64,000 bases of DNA, from the NCBI RefSeq assembly GCF_015670745.1, contig NZ_JADPCH010000008.1, forward strand, positions 1 to 64,000, read 5' to 3'. The notes under the pieces were generated by a model. The model searched no databases. It saw nothing but the letters and a program-made list of their open reading frames with translations, and was not told where the DNA came from. This stretch comes from Collinsella aerofaciens (GTDB taxonomy: Bacteria; Actinomycetota; Coriobacteriia; Coriobacteriales; Coriobacteriaceae). Numbering within the stretch: the stretch's first letter is position 1; each line of letters starts with the position of its first letter. The position numbers and the translations under genes are program-made. Below are positions 58,450-64,000 of this stretch, one piece after another.

Positions 58450-59712
58450 ATGGCTGGGATGCGAAGAATTAGCGTTTCGTTGGCGCCAAAAACAGTGCGA
58501 TCTATCAGACTATTTGGCCTTCTTGTTGCACAGCTGTGTGCGTATTCAATGTTGTCAGCACTGTGCTTTGCGTGTCCGCTCTACTTGTTCGATTGCAGCG
58601 GCTCGTCAACGTTATATGGCGCCGTCGCGGCGATAGCGTTCATACCAGGCGTGCTCGCGACTCCGGTTGGCGGGATCTTGGCGGATCGGGGAAGACATCG
58701 CGGGGTTCTTGTGGTACTCGGCATTGTTCTGATGGCTACATCACTGCTGTTTATCCCCGTGAAGCGTTCGCTGCCTCTTGCGGTTGTCGTGGCAGCAATG
58801 CTTTGCGTCCAATATGGCATCCAATCGCTGTTGAAACCGATGCTTCAAATTGAGACGGTGCGCATGACGGGCCAAGAAAAGGTTGAGCGTGCCACTGCGT
58901 TGGTCTCGCAGATAACCATGATGAGTAATATCTTGGGGCCTGTAGTCGGGACGGCAGTCTATGGGTGCTTCGGTATCGATGCTCTATGCGAAACTGCGGC
59001 GTTGACGTTTGCGATGTCAGCCCTGCTGTTTGGGGGCGCACTCAAGCAAAATGCCTCATCTGGAATGACGGGGGACAGTACGACTTGCTCGACATGCCGA
59101 AACGATTTTCGGGAGTCGATTCGGTATCTGTTGCAAAATTCATCATTGGTCGCCGTGATTTTGCTTGCGGCTATTTTGGACCTTGCGTTGGTTGGGCTAA
59201 CGATTGGCGCTCCCGTTATTGTTGCAAAGCATCTCGGAATGCAGTCATCCTTTGTTGGGATTATTGAGGTGGCTATGGGCTTAGGTGGTCTTGTCGGCAG
59301 TGGTTTGGTCGGTATTTGGCCGCATCGTTTTTCCTTCAAGGGCATATGTCGATATGTTGCGATGATCTGTTTTGGAGTCGTACCGATTATTGTCACGCTA
59401 CTGAGCGGTCCTGATGAATTAGCGTTTGCCGCGCTTGCGGCCGGCTCGGCATGGGTCATGGCGTGGGCAAGCATTACATCGGTCGAAATCGTTTCATTTG
59501 TTCAGCTGTCAGCGCCAAAGGAACTCTGCGGAAAAGTGCTGGCACTCGTTTATATGACGCTTTCCTGTGCAACGCCTATTGGCCAATTGGTTTACGGACT
59601 CGCATATGATCGATGGACACCGGCGATTGTATTCGCAGGCATGCTGGCGGTGCTGACGTTGACGACGGCGTTGTTTTATCGGCTGAAAAGTCGCTTATGG
59701 CGAATGTCTTAA
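58450..59712 (+). CDS. MFS transporter, probable efflux
   Basis: The 420-residue protein has twelve predicted spans and MFS motifs: GGILADRGRHRGVLV after span 2 (motif A) and a repeated layout in the second half. The adjacent TetR and its operators point to an inducible drug or metabolite exporter. GGGGGCAGG precedes the ATG. The gene is more AT-rich than most of the window, which may mean acquisition. Confidence 0.85.
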   Translation: MAGMRRISVSLAPKTVRSIRLFGLLVAQLCAYSMLSALCFACPLYLFDCSGSSTLYGAVAAIAFIPGVLATPVGGILADRGRHRGVLVVLGIVLMATSLLFIPVKRSLPLAVVVAAMLCVQYGIQSLLKPMLQIETVRMTGQEKVERATALVSQITMMSNILGPVVGTAVYGCFGIDALCETAALTFAMSALLFGGALKQNASSGMTGDSTTCSTCRNDFRESIRYLLQNSSLVAVILLAAILDLALVGLTIGAPVIVAKHLGMQSSFVGIIEVAMGLGGLVGSGLVGIWPHRFSFKGICRYVAMICFGVVPIIVTLLSGPDELAFAALAAGSAWVMAWASITSVEIVSFVQLSAPKELCGKVLALVYMTLSCATPIGQLVYGLAYDRWTPAIVFAGMLAVLTLTTALFYRLKSRLWRMS

Positions 59713-59826
59713 GGCACTGGGGCACCGTGAATTTGTGGAGGCAGTGGCACGTCGCGCCGGGACGCCATTGTTTGGACGCGCCCGTTCTCGTCTACAATAT
59801 CGTGCAGACGAAGGAGAGGCGTGCCC

Positions 59827-60684
59827 ATGATCAAGATGTTTGCGAGTGACTTAGACGGAACGCTGCTGAACGCCCTGCATGAGGCAGATGGGACCATCCG
59901 TCGTGCCATTCGCGAGCTGACCGAGGCTGGCTTGCATGTGGTTCCCGCGACCGGGCGCTCGACGCTGCCGGTCGGCGAGCATGGCTTTACGGGTCTGGCG
60001 CTCGATGCCTGCTGCTCTAACGGCTCCATCGTGCGCGACAGTCATGGCGAGGTGCTCAAGACCTGGACCATCGACCCGCAGGTTACCGAGGAACTGCTCA
60101 AGGCGTTCCCGGACATTTGCTTCGATTGCTCCACGCCCGATGGCATGTTTTCGAGCGGTTCGTTCGAGATGCACCAAGCGGGCTTTAAAAAGGACAGCCC
60201 TATCAAGCGTATCGTGATGCGTGGCATGCGTGCACGTGGCGGGTATCACGAGGAACAATATTTCGACCAGTCGATCGGTGACATCCTGCGCCACGATGTG
60301 TGCAAGATCAACTGCCGCGTGACCTCGCCCGAGCTGGAGCGCGACCTTAAGGCGTATTTGGTCGAGCGCTCGGACCGCGTGGTCAACGCGCCGTTCGATC
60401 CGGTGATGTTCGAGATCACGGACGTGGCGTGCAACAAGGGCGAGAGCGTGGCCTGGCTGGCGGGTTACTACGGTATTGCCGAGGACGAGGTCGCGGTCTA
60501 CGGCGACGGCGGCAACGACATTGCCATGCTCAAGCGTTTCCGCCACAGCTACGCGACCAAAAACGCAAGCGATGCCGCCAAGGCCGCCGCGAGCGCGACC
60601 ATCGGCAGCTGCATGGTCCACGCCGTCCCCAAACACATGCTCGCCACCATGCACAAGCAAAACTCCCGCACCGTCATCGAATAA
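59827..60684 (+). CDS. Cof-type HAD phosphatase
   Basis: The 285-residue protein has the HAD nucleophile DLDGTLLNALHE near residue 8, an ATGRS motif II, Lys and the GDGGNDIAMLKRF motif IV near 220, and the C2 cap between. Such enzymes dephosphorylate sugar phosphates or cofactor precursors; the substrate is unknown. AAGGAGAGG lies 7 bases before the ATG. Confidence 0.9.
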   Translation: MIKMFASDLDGTLLNALHEADGTIRRAIRELTEAGLHVVPATGRSTLPVGEHGFTGLALDACCSNGSIVRDSHGEVLKTWTIDPQVTEELLKAFPDICFDCSTPDGMFSSGSFEMHQAGFKKDSPIKRIVMRGMRARGGYHEEQYFDQSIGDILRHDVCKINCRVTSPELERDLKAYLVERSDRVVNAPFDPVMFEITDVACNKGESVAWLAGYYGIAEDEVAVYGDGGNDIAMLKRFRHSYATKNASDAAKAAASATIGSCMVHAVPKHMLATMHKQNSRTVIE

Positions 60685-60713
60685 TGTGACAAAGGGACAG
60701 TCACTTTGTCACA
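60685..60713. repeat. TGTGACAAAG hairpin 1 (GGGACAG box)
   Basis: TGTGACAAAG (60685-60694) pairs perfectly with CTTTGTCACA (60704-60713) around GGACAGTCA. A second copy at 61119 lies on the other side of the small ORF at 60841. Confidence 0.85.
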
Positions 60714-60840
60714 GGTGATGCTGGTCTCTTGAAATGCGAACAAACATTCGCATATCTAACTGCGCTTTGATAGAATCGGTATCGTTGACGGCAGTTCCAT
60801 GTGCCGGGCAGCGCCCTCCATCCGATGGGAGGTGATGCCC

Positions 60841-60966
60841 ATGACCGATTTGATTGATTTCGTGAGACTTCTGACCGCTTTGGTTTCGTTCTTCACGGCG
60901 CTTGTCGGCCTTTCCGAGGCACTCAAGCAGCGTTCGAAGCGCAACAGAAGGGGTCGCCGCCGCTAA
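60841..60966 (+). CDS. 41-residue holin-like small membrane peptide
   Basis: The peptide MTDLIDFVRLLTALVSFFTA continues LVGLSEALKQRSKRNRRGRRR, a single hydrophobic helix (about 7-26) followed by a highly basic tail. GGGAGGTGATG, a near-ideal ribosome site, lies just before the ATG. Small peptides of this build are annotated as holin-like or type I toxin peptides in gut bacteria. No companion gene is visible; an antisense RNA could act as antitoxin, but I have no direct sign of one. It lies between two TGTGACAAAG hairpins. Confidence 0.6.
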   Translation: MTDLIDFVRLLTALVSFFTALVGLSEALKQRSKRNRRGRRR

Positions 60967-61118
60967 GGCGTTGACCCCCTAATGCAAACAACGGCGCTGC
61001 CCAGCTTTCCAGAACTTGGGCTGCCGTCGACACTATTCTACCCACGAATGACATTTTGAACAATTGGCAATGCCGCTTCAAAAGCCAGGCACAACTGGCA
61101 CAACCTAGGCGGTCGCTG

Positions 61119-61151
61119 AATGTGACAAAGGGACTGTCCCTTTGTCACATT
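61119..61151. repeat. TGTGACAAAG hairpin 2
   Basis: AATGTGACAAAGGGAC (61119-61134) pairs with GTCCCTTTGTCACATT (61136-61151), a perfect 16-bp stem around a single T. A strict palindrome is unlikely to be extruded easily, so an RNA or repeat role is as likely as a terminator. Confidence 0.85.
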
Positions 61152-61202
61152 CTAAATATTGCCTTTACGTGTTGATACACACGGTGTGCAATAATACTCG
61201 CA

Positions 61203-61220
61203 CTGTGCAATAGCGCACAG
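61203..61220. promoter_or_regulatory. Palindrome before the TetR gene, candidate operator
   Basis: CTGTGC-AATAGC-GCACAG lies 21 bases before the TTG start. TGTGCAATA also occurs 19 bp upstream, giving a direct repeat. It may be an autoregulatory site. Confidence 0.5.
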
Positions 61221-61241
61221 GCTGAGTAACAAGGAGGACGT

Positions 61242-61952
61242 TTGTCCCAGCTCGAGAAATGCGATCGCCGGTCCCTTCGCTCGCAGCGCGCCCTTCGCCA
61301 GGCGCTTGCCAGCGAGCTTGCCGAAAGCGGCGACCTTTCGCGCATTAATGTCGCGTCGCTCACCGAGCGCGCTGGCCTTACGCGCCGCACGTTCTATTCG
61401 CACTACCGCGATATCCCCGACTTTATCAATCAAATCGAGGACGGCTTGCTGGCCGAGATCCGTGAGCGCATTGAGCTCATCACCGCAGCTCAGCTGCCTG
61501 ATCTCTATCACAACATCGATGAGCTCGAGCCGGCGCCTGGTTCGGTTGAGTTGCTGCGCTACCTTGCGGCCAACCGCGACTTAATCGGTGCGCTGCTGGG
61601 TCCGGGCGGCGACCAGGCCTTCATTAAGCGAATCATCGATACCGCACGCGAGGCCGTGGTGCCGCGTGCACAGACGGGCATTTTGGGCTTGGCGCTGGGC
61701 ACCTTCTTTGACTACTACGTCACCTACGTCGTGAGTGCCGAGGTCGGCATGATTCAGCGCTGGTTTGAGCGTGGGCTTACCGAATCGCCCGAGGCCATGG
61801 CGCGCATTATGACGGTGCTCGCTTTTGTGCGCCCTGGTGACCTGTATGGCCAACCCATTGATATCAACGTGCCGGAATACGGCATGAAGCTATTGAACCT
61901 ACAGCTCGAGGACGCGGCCGACACCGCCGCAGCTGTCGAGTCAAACAACTAA
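61242..61952 (+). CDS. TetR-family regulator with large C-terminal domain
   Basis: The 236-residue protein has an N-terminal TetR helix-turn-helix (about 12-55, [22 protein letters not shown]) and a TetR_C-like helical domain. It begins at a TTG with AAGGAGGACGT upstream; no ATG fits. The stop is 11 bases before the CoA-enzyme activator gene, so the two are probably one transcript, and the regulator may sense an acyl-CoA or acid related to the activator's pathway. That role is inference. Confidence 0.85.
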   Translation: MSQLEKCDRRSLRSQRALRQALASELAESGDLSRINVASLTERAGLTRRTFYSHYRDIPDFINQIEDGLLAEIRERIELITAAQLPDLYHNIDELEPAPGSVELLRYLAANRDLIGALLGPGGDQAFIKRIIDTAREAVVPRAQTGILGLALGTFFDYYVTYVVSAEVGMIQRWFERGLTESPEAMARIMTVLAFVRPGDLYGQPIDINVPEYGMKLLNLQLEDAADTAAAVESNN

Positions 61953-61963
61953 GAGGAGAGACA

Positions 61964-64000
61964 ATGAGCAAACTCGTCGAGGGCATCAAGGACCGTATGG
62001 TCGCTGCCGCGCGTGAGGCTGCACCCGCCGTGGTGGATGCCGCGCAGAAGGCCGCGACCGCGGCTGCCGAAAAAGTTGCCGAGGCAGTTGCCGATGCCAA
62101 GAACGCGGCAGGGGAGACGTCCGCCGCCAGCGAGCCCGCCGCCGCCCCCGTAGCCGTCACCGCCGCCCACGCCCCCGAAGGCGCGATCTTCAACCCCGAG
62201 AACGCCCGTGGCAACCTGCACCTGGGCATCGACGTGGGCTCTACCACCGTTAAGCTCGCTGTGCTCAACGACGACAACCAGATTGTCTACGCCAAGTACC
62301 AGCGCCATCACACCGATGTCCGCGCCTGTGCCCGCGACTTGTTCGAAGGCGCCGCGACCGTGTTGCCGACGGCCCAAATGACCTGCGCCATTACCGGCTC
62401 GGGTGGCCTGCTGCTGTCCCAGTGGCTCGACCTGGAGTTTGTCCAGGAGGTCATCGCCAGCAAGCGCGCCGTCGAGACCCTCATCCCGGCCACCGATGTC
62501 GCCATCGAGTTGGGCGGCGAGGACGCCAAGATCATCTACTTCGACAACGGCATCGAGCAGCGCATGAACGGCACCTGCGCCGGCGGCACGGGCGCCTTCA
62601 TCGACCAGATGGCCACTCTGCTGCACACCGACGCCAGCGGCCTTAACGAACTCGCGGCCAACGCCACCACCATCTATCCCATCGCCAGCCGCTGCGGCGT
62701 TTTTGCCAAGACCGACGTGCAGCCGCTGCTCAACGAAGGCGCCCGTCCCGAGGACGTCGCCGCTTCCATCTTCCAGGCCGTCGTGACCCAGACCATCTCG
62801 GGCCTGGCGTGCGGCCGTCCCATCCGCGGTAACGTCGCCTTCTTGGGCGGCCCGCTGCAGTATCTCTCCGAGCTGCGCCATCGCTTCTACCTCACGCTCA
62901 ACCTGGACGAGGAGCACCGCATTGTGCCCCAAAACGCCCACCTGTTTGTGGCGAGCGGCGCCGCCATGGCGCATGAGTCCAACAAGCTCAGCACGTTCCC
63001 GCAGCTCATCGAGGCTATCGATGCCCTGGGTGACACACAGGGTGCCGAGGTCGAGCGTCTGGACCCGCTCTTTGCCACCGACGAGGACTTTGCCGAGTTC
63101 AAGACCCGCCACGACCAGGAAGTCGTTCCCAAGGGCAAGCTCGACGGCTACACCGGCCGCGTGTTCATTGGCATCGACGCCGGTTCCACCACCATGAAGG
63201 CCGCGCTCGTGGGCGAGGACGGCCAGCTGCTGCACACCTGGTACGGTAACAACAACGGCGACATCCTTGGCACGGCCAAGGTCATCATGGCCGATTTCTA
63301 CAACCACATCCCCGCCGGCTGCACCATCGGCCACGTGACCACCACGGGCTACGGCGAGGCGCTGCTCATCGAGGCCCTCAAGGCCGACTCCGGCGAGATT
63401 GAGACCGTCGCGCACCTGCGCGGCGCCAAGGCATTCCTGCCCGGCGTCGAGTTCATCCTGGACATCGGCGGTCAGGACATGAAGTGCCTGCGCGTCAAGG
63501 ACGGTGTTATCGAGCACATCATGCTCAACGAGGCCTGCTCGTCGGGCTGCGGCAGCTTTATCGAGAGTTTTGCCGTCTCTATGAACATGGACGTGCGCGC
63601 GTTCGCCGATGCCGCTATCCATGCCAAGGCCCCCGTCGACCTGGGTAGCCGCTGCACGGTCTTTATGAACTCGCGCGTCAAGCAGGCGCAAAAGGAAGGC
63701 GCCACGGTGGGCGACATCGCGGCCGGCCTGTCCTATTCCGTCATCAAGAATGCCCTGTTCAAGGTCATTAAGCTGCGCGACCCCAAGGAGATCGGCAGCC
63801 AGGTGATCGTCCAGGGCGGCACCTTTATGTCCGACGCCACGCTTCGCGCATTTGAGCAGCTCACCGGCGTTCATGCCGTGCGTCCCGACATCGCCGGCTG
63901 CATGGGAGCCTATGGTGCGGCCCTGCTCGCTCGCGATCGCGCCGGCGCCGATGGCACCTCGACCATCCTTTCAGCCGAGGACATCGCGCACCTCACCGTG
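61964..64000 (+). CDS. 2-hydroxyacyl-CoA dehydratase activator, large form (partial, runs off the right edge)
   Basis: The first 679 residues are visible. An Ala/Glu-rich N-terminal stretch of about 80 residues precedes two ASKHA-type ATPase modules. Module 1 has [26 protein letters not shown] and [16 protein letters not shown] with [11 protein letters not shown]. Module 2 has [40 protein letters not shown] and [10 protein letters not shown]. The cysteines match the [4Fe-4S] site of such activators, which use ATP to inject an electron into 2-hydroxyacyl-CoA dehydratases or benzoyl-CoA reductase relatives. Full-length members of this two-module class often continue with a dehydratase-like region of about 700 residues, beyond the window. 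AGAGGAGAG precedes the ATG. Confidence 0.9.
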   Translation, partial: MSKLVEGIKDRMVAAAREAAPAVVDAAQKAATAAAEKVAEAVADAKNAAGETSAASEPAAAPVAVTAAHAPEGAIFNPENARGNLHLGIDVGSTTVKLAVLNDDNQIVYAKYQRHHTDVRACARDLFEGAATVLPTAQMTCAITGSGGLLLSQWLDLEFVQEVIASKRAVETLIPATDVAIELGGEDAKIIYFDNGIEQRMNGTCAGGTGAFIDQMATLLHTDASGLNELAANATTIYPIASRCGVFAKTDVQPLLNEGARPEDVAASIFQAVVTQTISGLACGRPIRGNVAFLGGPLQYLSELRHRFYLTLNLDEEHRIVPQNAHLFVASGAAMAHESNKLSTFPQLIEAIDALGDTQGAEVERLDPLFATDEDFAEFKTRHDQEVVPKGKLDGYTGRVFIGIDAGSTTMKAALVGEDGQLLHTWYGNNNGDILGTAKVIMADFYNHIPAGCTIGHVTTTGYGEALLIEALKADSGEIETVAHLRGAKAFLPGVEFILDIGGQDMKCLRVKDGVIEHIMLNEACSSGCGSFIESFAVSMNMDVRAFADAAIHAKAPVDLGSRCTVFMNSRVKQAQKEGATVGDIAAGLSYSVIKNALFKVIKLRDPKEIGSQVIVQGGTFMSDATLRAFEQLTGVHAVRPDIAGCMGAYGAALLARDRAGADGTSTILSAEDIAHLTV

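Noticed and set aside
60756-60944. 62-codon minus-strand frame over the small peptide gene
   Set aside because: No ribosome site or motif; the plus-strand peptide has a strong ribosome site and a sensible hydrophobic/basic pattern.
61949-63874. 641-codon frame on the minus strand opposite the CoA-enzyme activator
   Set aside because: It is antisense to a clear protein family with intact motifs; long shadow frames are common in GC-rich genes.

Overview
The window is a dense, GC-rich (roughly 60%) bacterial chromosome segment. It looks like an anaerobic, fermentative gut actinobacterium of the Coriobacteriia, most plausibly Collinsella. That placement is inferred from gene content (sucrose PTS, pyruvate formate-lyase activase, 2-hydroxyacyl-CoA dehydratase-type activator, MEP-pathway synthase homologue), codon style and the many intergenic palindromes, not from a marker gene. 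No rRNA, tRNA, CRISPR array, prophage or insertion sequence transposase was found.

Layout. 0.2-6 kb: a LacI-controlled sucrose/fructan locus with a divergent GH32, a PTS EIIBC and a canonical sucrose-6-phosphate hydrolase. 6-11 kb: DegV, PflA, a secreted class A beta-lactamase-fold hydrolase, MTA/SAH nucleosidase and the EngB GTPase. 10.9-12.3 kb: an AT-richer DUF3990/HTH pair that looks like a toxin-antitoxin module. 12.5-17.9 kb: threonine biosynthesis (thrB, thrC, lysC, asd). 18.6-25.3 kb: an Ogt repair protein, then a cell-envelope glycosylation operon (GT39, GT2 and a small membrane protein) divergent from a two-component system. 25.5-30 kb: a GyrI-like protein and a MacB/FtsX-type ABC system. 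30-36 kb: a small hypothetical protein, a membrane-anchored XRE regulator with 18-residue repeats, phosphofructokinase, a C45-type Ntn hydrolase and an M18 aminopeptidase. 36.2-37.2 kb: an RHH antitoxin with a PIN toxin. 37-44.7 kb: 2-hydroxyacid dehydrogenase, Map, a radical SAM protein, an alpha/beta hydrolase, a GGDEF-like/REC/HD-GYP hybrid with Hpt, and a DUF2975/XRE pair. 44.8-47.2 kb: an ABC exporter. 47.3-51.6 kb: a polar amino acid ABC importer with a gamma-glutamyl hydrolase. 52-57.6 kb: a divergent DXS, HD and CmpB-like proteins, AmtB and PII. 57.7-64 kb: a TetR/MFS efflux pair, a HAD phosphatase, a tiny holin-like ORF, another TetR and the start of a large CoA-enzyme activator running off the right edge.

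The most unusual layer is non-coding. Nearly every longer intergenic gap holds a long palindrome, and these fall into families that keep part of the structure while the rest varies. One family keeps a CCGCAG/CGAGGAC internal core with unrelated perfect arms. Another keeps outer TTGCGGTGATATAG ends with compensating inner arms. A third is a REP-like CCTGCCAAAA hairpin with a GGGACAG box, often fused to stop codons and once lying inside a coding sequence. At 51808-52023 six 15-nt half-repeats alternate in orientation with 25-nt spacers (one of 26), giving a 40-nt period.
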